A stretch of 28,956 bases of DNA from assembly GCA_037141255.1 (NCBI GenBank), contig JBAXCX010000021.1, positions 1 through 28,956 of the forward strand, in the 5' to 3' direction. This stretch comes from IMCC26207 sp037141255. GTDB lineage: Bacteria; Actinomycetota; Acidimicrobiia; Acidimicrobiales; Microtrichaceae. Positions 8,161-16,137 of this stretch are shown piece after piece. The notes beneath the pieces are model-generated. The model had not been told where the DNA came from, did not search any database, and worked only from the letters and a program-made list of their open reading frames with translations. The position numbers were made by a program, and so were the translations under genes. Positions within the stretch are counted from its first letter, which is position 1; every line of letters starts with the position of its first letter.

Positions 8161-9276
8161 GTGGGTGTGAACGAGATTGACGAGAGTGAGAGTCTCGAGA
8201 GCGAAATCTTTGACCCCATCGAAGGGCCGGTGCTCAATGAGCCGCTTGCTCCTGAAGCGATTGAAGTTCCCCGCTTGGCTCGCCATGAGATCACTCTGGA
8301 TGACGGTCACCGAGTTGGGGTCACCGTTGCCGGCAAGGGTGTGCCACTCGTCGTGGTCCATGGGTTCTCGGTGGAGGGGTTCTTGTATGCGCAGTCCCTG
8401 TCCCGTCTGGTCAAGATGGGATTTAGAGTGATTGCTATCGATACTGCTGGCCATGGCGCCACGCAGGGACTACCGCTGTCTGGGCAAAGCTTGAATGACT
8501 ACGCGGACCTGCTGGGTCGAGTCATTGATGAGCTCGGAATTGACCGCTTTGTGGTTGCGGGCCACTCAATGGGTGGGCAACTCATAACCCGCATGGCGGC
8601 TACTCGGCCGGAACGCGTGATCGGGGTGGTTCTCATCGATGCAATTGTCGGTGACACCTGGGACATGATGGTGCAGCTTTTTCGGGTTGCTCCACCATTG
8701 CTTGGAGTGCTGAGTGGTCTGCTCCTGGTGGACTCACTGACTGTGATGCCAACTTTCAGCGATCCTGTACAGGCAACCAAACTTTTTCGACTGCTGGTTC
8801 CAACGGTGGCAGGCCACATGATTCAGCCTTGGCGCTTGCTTGGCCCGATGTGGACGATTCTGCGGAGTCGTTCAAGCCGATACGCCTTGGACGCCTTGTT
8901 AGAAAATAATGTTCCGGTGTTTGTCTTGCATGGATCGCGAGACCTTGGTGTACCGCATCGAACAGCACGAGACACGGCACGCCGTACCGAGGGCGTGCTC
9001 GTCACGATTGAGGGTGGCGGGCATTCATGGATTCTGAGAGATCCAGAGACCTTGCCTGCGGTGATTGCCGAGTTGCTTGCTGCCGAGCTTGGAGAGAGCA
9101 TCCGTTCTTCCCTGCGTTCTGCCGGATTGCGTCGGAAATACCCGACGATTCAGGATGTTGAGAGGGTTTGCTATATGCCTGATGCGCGAATCTTCTCGTT
9201 GTCTCCCTCGGGCCAGCCATCGAAAGTGGTGGGACGACATCGCCGTCCGAAATACACCTGGCACACCGAGCGCTAA
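8161..9276 (+). CDS. Alpha/beta hydrolase
   Basis: A serine hydrolase of the alpha/beta fold, substrate unknown. With the GTG at 8161 it has 371 residues: an acidic N-terminal 35 residues, the core with the oxyanion HGF (67-69), the nucleophile elbow GHSMGG with Ser136, a helical lid (165-240) with SGLLLVDSLTVMP, Asp261 in HGSRD, and His288 in GGGHSW, so the triad is complete. The last 60 residues (from about 312) are a basic extension outside the fold ending in RHRRPKYTWHTER. GTG at 8161 is chosen because AGAGG lies 8 bases upstream; GTG at 8167 and TTG at 8140 are alternatives. Esterase, lipase or haloalkane-like roles are all possible. There is no obvious link to the neighbours ribF and rpsO. 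Confidence 0.85.
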   Translation: MGVNEIDESESLESEIFDPIEGPVLNEPLAPEAIEVPRLARHEITLDDGHRVGVTVAGKGVPLVVVHGFSVEGFLYAQSLSRLVKMGFRVIAIDTAGHGATQGLPLSGQSLNDYADLLGRVIDELGIDRFVVAGHSMGGQLITRMAATRPERVIGVVLIDAIVGDTWDMMVQLFRVAPPLLGVLSGLLLVDSLTVMPTFSDPVQATKLFRLLVPTVAGHMIQPWRLLGPMWTILRSRSSRYALDALLENNVPVFVLHGSRDLGVPHRTARDTARRTEGVLVTIEGGGHSWILRDPETLPAVIAELLAAELGESIRSSLRSAGLRRKYPTIQDVERVCYMPDARIFSLSPSGQPSKVVGRHRRPKYTWHTER

Positions 9277-9319
9277 GCCTGCGGGGCGCGCTCGTTTTAC
9301 GGGGAGGTGCCGCTGCCTC

Positions 9320-9325
9320 TACACT
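9320..9325 (+). promoter_or_regulatory. Candidate -10 box of the rpsO promoter
   Basis: TACACT fits TANNNT, with TTACGG 17 bases upstream as a poor -35. A start near 9332 would give rpsO a leader of about 110 bases holding the hairpins described next. Sequence-only, tentative. Confidence 0.3.
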
Positions 9326-9374
9326 CTGCATTCTTCGGCTGAATAGTCGTACCGCTCCGGGATACGAAGCAGCA

Positions 9375-9432
9375 CCAAAGATTCAATTCTTGAAAGTGCC
9401 GTCAACGATCTTTGGAGCCGGGTAAGTAACCC
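9375..9432 (+). promoter_or_regulatory. Structured rpsO leader (two hairpins)
   Basis: CCAAAGAT (9375-9382) is perfectly complementary to ATCTTTGG (9408-9415), an 8-bp helix. GGGT (9420-9423) then pairs with ACCC (9429-9432), and the ribosome binding site AAAGAG (9436-9441) follows at once. S15 autoregulates through its leader in several phyla by unrelated structures; that this leader binds S15 is inference. Confidence 0.45.
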
Positions 9433-9443
9433 AAGAAAGAGAA

Positions 9444-9728
9444 ATGATGAGTAACCGTCAGGCCACCAACCTTCCCCCGAAGGCCGAGACCATTACCAAA
9501 TTTGGTAAGAACTCTGCAGATACCGGATCAGCCGAGGTGCAGATTGCGCTTCTGACTGATCGGATCGATCACCTGACAGAGCACCTCAAGAAGCACAAGA
9601 AGGACCACCACTCTCGTCGTGGGCTCTTGATGCTCGTAGGTCGCCGTCGCCGGTTCCTCGATTACCTGAAGACCAACGATATTGATCGCTACCGCAGCAT
9701 TATCGCTGAGCTCGGTCTCCGCCGCTGA
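9444..9728 (+). CDS. rpsO: 30S ribosomal protein S15
   Basis: Primary 16S rRNA-binding protein that organises the central domain of the 30S subunit. The 94 residues include FGKNSADTGSAEVQIALLTDRI, the helix DHLTEHLKKHKKDHHSRRGLL containing the rRNA-contacting HxxDHHSRRG motif, and the VGRRRRFLDYLK helix, all diagnostic. ATG at 9444 is immediately followed by a second ATG at 9447; AAAGAG at 9436-9441 could serve either, so the product may be one residue shorter. The N-terminal RQATNLPPKAETITK replaces the usual first few residues but keeps the length normal. pnp follows after a 214-base structured gap, the classic rpsO-pnp arrangement. Confidence 0.97.
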   Translation: MMSNRQATNLPPKAETITKFGKNSADTGSAEVQIALLTDRIDHLTEHLKKHKKDHHSRRGLLMLVGRRRRFLDYLKTNDIDRYRSIIAELGLRR

Positions 9729-9801
9729 GCTTTCGATTCGCGTTCGGGGTGCTGGGCGCGGGTAGTCTGTTGGAACAAACAACAATAAAAGAAGTGCGGC
9801 G

Positions 9802-9843
9802 AGCCGGTCAGTTACCGGTTGCCGACCTCTGAGCAACCCGGCT
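9802..9843 (+). promoter_or_regulatory. rpsO-pnp intergenic stem-loop
   Basis: GGTTGC (9817-9822) pairs with GCAACC (9833-9838), and AGCCG (9802-9806) pairs with CGGCT (9839-9843) across a one-sided bulge. A structured rpsO-pnp spacer is a known site of RNase processing and pnp autocontrol in enterobacteria; function here is inferred from position only. There is no T run, so it is not a standard terminator. Confidence 0.4.
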
Positions 9844-9912
9844 GAGCAGATTCGCGCTGGCTGTGAATGCCTCGGGAGTCGACCACTGGGAACTGGCCTT
9901 GTCGCACCTAGA

Positions 9913-9938
9913 CGATCCCGAGGGGGATCGAAGGAGGG
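9913..9938 (+). promoter_or_regulatory. Hairpin abutting the pnp ribosome binding site
   Basis: CGATCCC (9913-9919) and GGGATCG (9924-9930) form a perfect 7-bp stem with a GAGG loop. The next base begins the very strong ribosome binding site AAGGAGGG (9931-9938), four bases before the GTG at 9943. This is a candidate translational control element for pnp. Confidence 0.55.
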
Positions 9939-9942
9939 CCAC

Positions 9943-12483
9943 GTGGCCACATTCATTCGCGTCGAAGCACCAGTTGGTGATGACGAGAACAAGACAATTT
10001 CATTCGAGACTGGCAAGCTTGCCGGTCTTGCGGGCGGAGCAGTACTCGCCGGCATGGGTAACACCAGAATCCTGATGACTGCAACTGCAGCAGGGCATGT
10101 TCGAGAGGGCATTGATTTCTTCCCGCTGACAGTAGATATCGAAGAGCGCATGTATGCCGCTGGAAAGATTCCGGGGTCATTCTTCCGTCGCGAAGGTCGT
10201 GCACCTGAGTCAGCCATTCTGACCTGCCGACTCATCGATCGGCCGCTGCGGCCTTCGTTCCCATCTGACTTCCGTAATGAGGTCCATGTTGTGGGAACTG
10301 TGTTTGGTGCAGATCAGAAGAACCCCTACGACGTCCTTGCTATCAACGGTGCCTCTGCTGCGTTGATGATCTCGGACATTCCATTTGACGGCCCAGTTGG
10401 CGCCGTGCGGTTGGCCTATTCAATCGATGGCACCTGGATTGCGCACCCAACCTATGAAGAGGGCGATGAGTCAACCTTCGAGATTGTGGTAGCTGGTCGG
10501 GAACTCGACAATGGCGACGTTGCTGTGATGATGGTCGAGGCTGGAGGTACCGAGGGCGCTTGGGGTTACTACGAAAATGGCGCACCCAAGGTTGACGAGG
10601 CAGCGCTTGCTGATGCCTTGAACGAGTCAAAGCGTTGGATCTCAGAGGTCATTGCATTGCAGCGCAAGCTTGCCGAGGAAGTTCTTGCAGCAGACGGGCC
10701 AAAGGCCGTGATGCACTACAACCCTCAGGTTGATTACAGCGCCGAGATTTATGCTCAGGTTGAGTCCCTTGGCGGCAAGCAGATCGTCGAGATCATGCAG
10801 ATCGCTGATAAGGCGGATCGCACCGCTGCTGAATCTGCCTTGCGTGACGACCTGCTCGAGCGAATCGTTCCTGGACTCGTGGAAGCAGCAATAGCCAATG
10901 GTGTCTCTTCGGATGACGCAGCAGCGAATGCCAACAAGCAGACCAAGAACGCTTTCCGTTCGCTGGCTAAGTCAACAGTGCGTTCGCGCATCGTCAACGA
11001 GGGTGCTCGAATCGACGGTCGTGGACTGAGCGATCTGCGTGCGCTCTCGGCCGAGGTTGACGTCATTCCAACCGCTCACGGAACTGGTTTGTTCCAGCGT
11101 GGAGAAACCCAAGTCCTGAACGTGGCCACGCTTGGCATGGCCAAGATGGACCAAATGATCGACGGAATCGATCCGATTACTCGCAAGCGCTACCTGCACC
11201 ACTACAACTTCCCACCGTTCTCTACTGGAGAGCCTGGATTTATGCGTGGTCCAAAGCGTCGTGAAATCGGCCACGGTGCGCTTGCAGAGCGCGCCGTGTT
11301 CCCCGTGATTCCTTCACTTGAAGAGTTCCCCTACACCATTCGCTTGGTCTCTGAGGTGCTTGGTTCAAACGGTTCCTCCTCGATGGCTTCAGTCTGTGCG
11401 TCAACGCTTTCCCTCATGGATGCCGGCGTTCCGATCAAGGCTCCCGTAGCTGGAATCGCGATGGGCCTGATCTATGCAGATGACAAGTACGTCACGCTGA
11501 CTGACATTCTCGGAGCCGAGGACGCCTACGGCGACATGGACTTCAAAGTTGCCGGAACCTCTGAGTTCATTACGGCTTTGCAGCTTGATACCAAGATTGA
11601 CGGCATCCCAGCTGACGTTCTTGCAGGAGCACTCAATCAGGCGAAAGAGGCTCGTTTGCAGATTCTCGAGGTCATGGCGGCTGCGATTGCGGCCCCACGT
11701 GACGAGGTCGCTGCGACTGCTCCAAAGATCATTAGCTTCGAGATTCCGATTGACAAGATCGGTGAAGTTATTGGTCCAAAGGGCAAGGTCATCAACGCCA
11801 TTCAGGCTGAGACCGGGGCAAACATCAGCGTTGATGACGACGGTATGGTCGGCGTGGTTTCGATTGCTGCAGTTGATGCTGCCGTCATGCTCGAAGCCGA
11901 GCGTCAGATCAAGCTCATCCTCGATCCGCCTACTGCAGAAGTTGGCGCAATCTACGAAGGTCGAGTGGTGAACATCACCAAGTTCGGTGCCTTCGTCAAC
12001 ATCCTGCCTGGCCGAGACGGTCTGCTACATATCTCCAAGCTCGGTGGCGGAAAGCGCATTGACCGGGTTGAGGATGTCGTTGACCTAGGCGACGCTGTTG
12101 CTGTGCGCGTTGAAGACATCGATCCGAACGGAAAGATTTCTCTAGCGTTAGCAGGAGATGAGTCCCCAAAAGCGAGTGAGGGCAGCGCGACGAGCGCTGC
12201 TCACTCCACAGCAAGCTCCGTCTCTTCGGCATCGGCTGATGAAGCAGCCGGTTCTGCTGATTCACAAGGCAGCTCTGCTGATTCACAAGGCAACTCTGCT
12301 GATGCACAAGGCAACGAAGAAGCTTCCTCTTCTGAAAGGATTGAGGTGAGCTTCGCTGACTCGTTCGATGCTGAGTTGTCTGAAACCTTCGGCGACCTGG
12401 GGCCGAACCCAGTCCGCAGTGGCGGAAGAGGAAGCGGCGGCGGAACTGGCGGTGGTCGAGGCGGCCAACGCCGTCGTCGATGA
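9943..12483 (+). CDS. pnp: Polyribonucleotide nucleotidyltransferase (PNPase)
   Basis: Phosphorolytic 3'-5' exoribonuclease and polymerase of mRNA decay. The order is standard: first RNase PH domain (from residue 10; FFPLTVDIEERMYAAGKIPGSFFRREGR), an alpha-helical linker, second RNase PH domain with GSNGSSSMASVCA and catalytic GDMDFKVAG (D531, D533), KH domain with GEVIGPKGKVI, and S1 domain with YEGRVVNITKFGAFVNILPG. After about residue 735 there is an extra tail of some 110 residues: Ser/Ala/Asp-rich, three SAD(S/A)QG(S/N) heptads, an acidic segment, then a Gly/Arg-rich end ending RRRR. Total 846 residues against about 700-750 for most PNPases. GTG at 9943 is fixed by the strong AAGGAGGG four bases upstream. 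Confidence 0.97.
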   Translation: MATFIRVEAPVGDDENKTISFETGKLAGLAGGAVLAGMGNTRILMTATAAGHVREGIDFFPLTVDIEERMYAAGKIPGSFFRREGRAPESAILTCRLIDRPLRPSFPSDFRNEVHVVGTVFGADQKNPYDVLAINGASAALMISDIPFDGPVGAVRLAYSIDGTWIAHPTYEEGDESTFEIVVAGRELDNGDVAVMMVEAGGTEGAWGYYENGAPKVDEAALADALNESKRWISEVIALQRKLAEEVLAADGPKAVMHYNPQVDYSAEIYAQVESLGGKQIVEIMQIADKADRTAAESALRDDLLERIVPGLVEAAIANGVSSDDAAANANKQTKNAFRSLAKSTVRSRIVNEGARIDGRGLSDLRALSAEVDVIPTAHGTGLFQRGETQVLNVATLGMAKMDQMIDGIDPITRKRYLHHYNFPPFSTGEPGFMRGPKRREIGHGALAERAVFPVIPSLEEFPYTIRLVSEVLGSNGSSSMASVCASTLSLMDAGVPIKAPVAGIAMGLIYADDKYVTLTDILGAEDAYGDMDFKVAGTSEFITALQLDTKIDGIPADVLAGALNQAKEARLQILEVMAAAIAAPRDEVAATAPKIISFEIPIDKIGEVIGPKGKVINAIQAETGANISVDDDGMVGVVSIAAVDAAVMLEAERQIKLILDPPTAEVGAIYEGRVVNITKFGAFVNILPGRDGLLHISKLGGGKRIDRVEDVVDLGDAVAVRVEDIDPNGKISLALAGDESPKASEGSATSAAHSTASSVSSASADEAAGSADSQGSSADSQGNSADAQGNEEASSSERIEVSFADSFDAELSETFGDLGPNPVRSGGRGSGGGTGGGRGGQRRRR
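12253..12315 (+). repeat. Three in-frame 21-bp tandem repeats in pnp
   Basis: Units at 12253-12273, 12274-12294 and 12295-12315 differ at only two or three bases and encode the heptads SADSQGS, SADSQGN and SADAQGN (residues 771-791) within the disordered PNPase tail. The near identity at DNA level points to recent duplication. Confidence 0.9.
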
Positions 12484-12534
12484 GTCCTAAAATCTCAACG
12501 CAGCTTTTCTTGTTCGATTATTCGGGATTAGTTG

Positions 12535-13863
12535 ATGAATACTGAACGGACGCAGCGAGGAGCGAGCAATTCGCTCCTCGCTGCAAACGTTGAAAAGACA
12601 GTTCTATCGAACGGCGTCAGGGTCCTGACTGATTCTGTGCCGCACACGCACTCCGCCACTTTTGCAGTGTGGGTTGGCGTCGGAGGTAGGGACGAGCCAG
12701 CAGAGATAGCCGGTGCTTCGCATTTCCTTGAGCACCTTCTGTTTCAGGGGACTGCTCGCCGCAGCGCCGTCGATATCGCCATTGCAATCGATGGTGTTGG
12801 CGGGGACATGAACGCCTATACGGCTAGTGAATACACTGCGTTCTTTGCGCGGGTTCCTTCGAGTGAATCTGATCTAGCTGTCGACGTTCTTTTGGACGTT
12901 GTGTCACACCCTGGCTTAGCTGAAGATGACGTTGAGGGTGAGCGTGAAGTCATCCTTGAAGAGCTTGCAGCAGCCGAGGACGACCCAGAAGATCTAGTGG
13001 GTGTTCGCCTCTTTGAATCACTTTTTCCGGGCCATCCCCTTGGACGAGAGGTGCTCGGGACGAGTAGCACCGTAGAAACAATCCGGCGTGATCAGATAGC
13101 GGGTTTCTTTGAGGATTGGTACCAGAGCCACAACCTGGTTGTAACTGGCGCAGGCGATGTCGATCACTCGGTACTCGTTGCTGCGGTTGAGGCTGCGTTT
13201 CCTGAGCATCGTGCCGGCAGTGCACCGCAACGGATTGCACCCAACGAACAGGTTGAGTCTGTGCTGACAGAGACCAGGTCGGGGGAGTTGGTGCACTTGG
13301 CTTTCGGCTGGAGATGCGGTGGCGTGAACGACACTGACAGGTTCGCTCTGGCGCTGTTGAACCACGTGTTCGGAACAGGTCCCTCGAGTCGTCTGTTTCA
13401 ACAAGTGCGAGAAGAACGTGGCCTTACTTACTCCATCTCTTCTGGAGTTTCTCAGTTCAGCGATGCTGGTGCGCTCTCTGTTCAGTGCGCCACGAGTCCC
13501 TCCAAAGCTGCGCAACTCATTGCAGTAGTGACTGAGTTAGTAGAGGACCTCTGCAGCGTTGGTATAACTGCCGAGGAGTTGTCTCGGGCAAAGCGATCGA
13601 TCCGGGGCGGTGTGTTGCTAGGAATCGAAGACTCTGGGGCAAGGGGTGCCCGGCTCGGCATCTCTGAGACGCTGCGAGGCAGCGTGACGCCCCTTGATGA
13701 GCATCTCGGTTCGATCGACGCCGTTACCCAAGAGCAGGTGCTAGCTGCGGCTCAACGAGTGCTCGGTTCTGGGACAGTCTTGGCAGCAGTGGGACCCGCT
13801 TCGCAAGGCGCTGAAGAGGGCCAGTTGGGGACAGCTATCGAAGGCCTTGAGCATCTCGTCTAG
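12535..13863 (+). CDS. M16 family zinc metallopeptidase (processing-peptidase type)
   Basis: A 442-residue member of the M16B pitrilysin/mitochondrial-processing-peptidase-like group. The inverted zinc motif HxxEH is intact (HFLEH, 63-67), and the distal glutamate ligand is E142 or E143 in VILEEL, 76 residues after the second His as in the family. The N-terminal half holds NAYTASEYTAFFARV; the C-terminal half holds the second domain with FGTGPSSRLFQQVREERGLTY, the substrate-binding motif typical of these proteins. ATG at 12535 is preferred to the adjoining TTG at 12532; the ribosome binding site is weak. Its position 51 bases after pnp is a common actinobacterial arrangement. The product has no signal peptide and is probably cytoplasmic, with peptide substrates unknown. 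It meets serB tail to tail with an 18-base gap. Confidence 0.93.
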   Translation: MNTERTQRGASNSLLAANVEKTVLSNGVRVLTDSVPHTHSATFAVWVGVGGRDEPAEIAGASHFLEHLLFQGTARRSAVDIAIAIDGVGGDMNAYTASEYTAFFARVPSSESDLAVDVLLDVVSHPGLAEDDVEGEREVILEELAAAEDDPEDLVGVRLFESLFPGHPLGREVLGTSSTVETIRRDQIAGFFEDWYQSHNLVVTGAGDVDHSVLVAAVEAAFPEHRAGSAPQRIAPNEQVESVLTETRSGELVHLAFGWRCGGVNDTDRFALALLNHVFGTGPSSRLFQQVREERGLTYSISSGVSQFSDAGALSVQCATSPSKAAQLIAVVTELVEDLCSVGITAEELSRAKRSIRGGVLLGIEDSGARGARLGISETLRGSVTPLDEHLGSIDAVTQEQVLAAAQRVLGSGTVLAAVGPASQGAEEGQLGTAIEGLEHLV

Positions 13864-13881
13864 CCTTGGGAGATCTGGGGA

Positions 13882-15162
13882 TTACTTATCGGGGTCTTCT
13901 GAGTCCAGGTCAGCTCGTTCGACCTCATCGCGAGTCACTCCCAGAATAAAGAGAATCGCATCTAAATAGGGAACGTTCACTGTTGTGTCAGCAGCGAGCT
14001 GCACCACAGGTTTGGCGTTGAACGCAATACCAAGACCAGCAGCGCCAAGCATGTCTAGGTCGTTCGCCCCGTCGCCCACGGCCACAGCTTGGCTAACCGG
14101 AATGCCTTCTTCCTGAGCAAACAGCCTGAGCAGCTCGGCCTTACGTGCACGATCCACCACTCTGCCAAGCACCTGCCCCGTGAGCTTTCCGTCTTGTATC
14201 TCAAGCTGGTTTGCCTCGGCGTGGTCCAGATCTAACTCCGCAGCTAAACCATCAGTGAAATGTGTAAAGCCGCCAGAAACAATCCCAACGCTGTAACCAA
14301 GTCGCTTGAGTGTGCGGACAAATGTTCGTGCCCCGGGCGTCAGCCGCATGGCGGCCTTGGCTCGATCCAGCGCTGACTGGTCGAGTCCTTTGAGCAACAT
14401 GACTCGTTGGCGCAGAGCCAACTCAAAGTCGAGTTCCCCTGACATAGCCTGAGCCGTGAGTTCTTGAACCTGATCCAAGCAACCTGCTTCGCTTGCTAAG
14501 AGTTCAATCACCTCGTCCTGAATCAGCGTGGAATCAACATCAAGTACCACCAGGCGCTTTGCTCGGCGCTCAATACCCTCGGGTTGGACTGCAATGTCTA
14601 GGCGGCGGGCGCTCGCAACCTCACCAAGCAGTCGCCGAAGCACCTCTGGCCTAGCACCAGAAGCGCGGAACTCATAGGCGTAGACGGGGTAACGGGCAAG
14701 CCGAACAATTCGATCGATGTTCCCGCCCGCGGCTGCGATCCCTGCTGCCACAGCTCCGAGTTCTTGGGGAGATAACGCAGTCTCAAGTTCGTGGCCTAAG
14801 ACAGTGACTGCCTCTACTGCACCCTTTTCGGTAGAGACCGATGGCACTGAATCCACCTGAATATTCAGCTTGAATTGCTGTGCGAACTGATCCAGAGCCT
14901 GGACAAGAGCGTTGGGGTGTAGCGGGGTATCAATGACTGCAGCCAAGGTCAGGTGGCCGCGCAGTAGCACTTGCTCAAGATCTTGGATCTGAGCATCGAC
15001 TTCACTCAAGGTAATCATGAGCTCAGTGGTGATCCCAGACGTGTCAGGTCCAGACACACGAATAAGCAGTACATCATCCAAGTTCAGTTCCGTGGAACCA
15101 AGCTCGACACCAATGCTGATGGCATCCGGTGGGGGAACTGGACCTAGGGGATTGGTGTTCAT
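13882..15162 (-). CDS. serB: Phosphoserine phosphatase with N-terminal ACT domains
   Basis: Hydrolyses O-phosphoserine to serine, the last step of the phosphorylated serine pathway. The 426 residues have two ACT-like regions (about 28-105 and 115-190), likely for amino-acid feedback, then the HAD domain: motif I LDVDST with nucleophile D208 and D210, motif II VSGG with S296, K341 in the motif III region, and motif IV GDGANDLDM (363-371). Fold and spacing match actinobacterial SerB. ATG at 15162 has no Shine-Dalgarno, but TACCGT (minus strand, complement of 15170-15175) sits 7 bases upstream, the position expected for a leaderless mRNA. A C-terminal acidic tail (ERADLDSEDPDK) ends the protein. 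Confidence 0.95.
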   Translation of the reverse strand: MNTNPLGPVPPPDAISIGVELGSTELNLDDVLLIRVSGPDTSGITTELMITLSEVDAQIQDLEQVLLRGHLTLAAVIDTPLHPNALVQALDQFAQQFKLNIQVDSVPSVSTEKGAVEAVTVLGHELETALSPQELGAVAAGIAAAGGNIDRIVRLARYPVYAYEFRASGARPEVLRRLLGEVASARRLDIAVQPEGIERRAKRLVVLDVDSTLIQDEVIELLASEAGCLDQVQELTAQAMSGELDFELALRQRVMLLKGLDQSALDRAKAAMRLTPGARTFVRTLKRLGYSVGIVSGGFTHFTDGLAAELDLDHAEANQLEIQDGKLTGQVLGRVVDRARKAELLRLFAQEEGIPVSQAVAVGDGANDLDMLGAAGLGIAFNAKPVVQLAADTTVNVPYLDAILFILGVTRDEVERADLDSEDPDK

Positions 15163-15169
15163 GGGGGCT

Positions 15170-15175
15170 ACGGTA
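15170..15175 (-). promoter_or_regulatory. Leaderless -10 box of serB
   Basis: TACCGT on the minus strand, 7 bases before the ATG at 15162. With no ribosome binding site present, transcription beginning at the A of ATG is the simplest reading. Confidence 0.45.
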
Positions 15176-15264
15176 CGACGCTCAACCTAGTGAGGGCGAG
15201 ATGGGCCACAACAAGCACCAGAAATCGGTGACCTTGAACTCGCACAACAGTCAGAGAGGGTCCG

Positions 15265-16095
15265 ATGGGTCTTGTAGCAGTGGATCATGTTGATGAATCA
15301 ATCCGAGTCCTGCGCCTGAACCGCCCCGAACGTTTGAATGCTCTGTCGATCGACCTTGCAGTTGAACTCGATGAGGCGTTAGCGCAGCTTGGGGCTGACA
15401 ATCTGGTACGCATCGTCATTCTGACTGGAACAGGCCGAGCGTTCTGTTCTGGGCTCGATCTGAAGGACTACGGAATCATCCCAAACATTGACAACCTCTC
15501 TGTTCATCGGATCGCAACTCGTTCCATGAGCATCTATTCGCAGATCACGCGCCGGCTCCGCTCCATCCCGCAGCCGGTGATCGCAGCAGTGAATGGTCCA
15601 GCCTTCGGTGGGGGCATGTGCGTGGCTTTGGGTGCAGATCTGCGTATTGCATCTGAGTCAGCTGAGTTCAACGCAACCGGAATCGTCAACGGGTTGACCT
15701 CGGCAGAGATGGGCGCTGGTTGGATCCTGCCCCGCTTGATTGGCGGCGCTAACTCCAATGACTTACTTCTGACGGGCCGACGTGTTGATGCGGCCGAGGC
15801 ACTTCGCATGGGACTGGTCTCGAGGGTTGTCCCAGATGAAGAGTTGCTTGGCGAGGCAATTCAGATGGCACAGGCTATGGCAAAGTTCTCGCATTACGGC
15901 CTCGAAGCCACCAAGCAGTCACTCTGGGTGGAACAAGAGATCTCGAGCCTTGCTGCGGCAATTGAGTTTGAGGACCGGAACCAACTCATGGCCGGATTCA
16001 CCAACAACTTGCCCGAGGCCATTCGTGCGTTTGATCGAGGACTCGAACCCGAGTACCTAGATGAGCCACGTCGCGACCTATTCGAAGGCAACTGA
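15265..16095 (+). CDS. Enoyl-CoA hydratase/isomerase family protein with non-canonical active site
   Basis: A crotonase-fold protein of 276 residues. The CoA and oxyanion-hole regions are present: GRAFCSGLDL (57-66), NGPAFGGG (110-117), GADLRIAS. The two glutamates that catalyse hydration in standard enoyl-CoA hydratase are absent: alignment by eye puts Cys119 (GGGMCVAL) at the first and Gly139 (FNATGIVNGL) at the second. A glutamate occurs instead at E148 in SAEMGAGW, a pattern I recall from several mycobacterial EchA paralogues. It is therefore probably not a simple hydratase; isomerase, hydrolase or another acyl-CoA activity is possible. ATG at 15265 follows AGAGAGGG at good spacing. It sits between serB (divergent) and dapB (42 bases downstream). 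Confidence 0.88.
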   Translation: MGLVAVDHVDESIRVLRLNRPERLNALSIDLAVELDEALAQLGADNLVRIVILTGTGRAFCSGLDLKDYGIIPNIDNLSVHRIATRSMSIYSQITRRLRSIPQPVIAAVNGPAFGGGMCVALGADLRIASESAEFNATGIVNGLTSAEMGAGWILPRLIGGANSNDLLLTGRRVDAAEALRMGLVSRVVPDEELLGEAIQMAQAMAKFSHYGLEATKQSLWVEQEISSLAAAIEFEDRNQLMAGFTNNLPEAIRAFDRGLEPEYLDEPRRDLFEGN

Positions 16096-16125
16096 CTGTT
16101 CGCCGATGGGCACACCCTTGAGTCG

Positions 16126-16131
16126 TAGAAT
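16126..16131 (+). promoter_or_regulatory. Leaderless -10 box of dapB
   Basis: TAGAAT, a near-consensus -10, ends 6 bases before the dapB ATG at 16138. There is no ribosome binding site in the 42-base gap. A leaderless dapB mRNA independent of the upstream gene is likely. Confidence 0.55.
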
Positions 16132-16137
16132 GAATCC

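Noticed and set aside
9307..9342. Possible 11-codon leader peptide before rpsO (GTG to TGA)
   Set aside because: The ribosome binding site would touch the start, and the composition suggests no attenuation mechanism.
9528..10235. 235-codon minus-strand frame across rpsO, the leader and pnp
   Set aside because: Covers two conserved plus-strand genes and their leader; the protein looks like no family and is Ser/Arg/Pro-rich.
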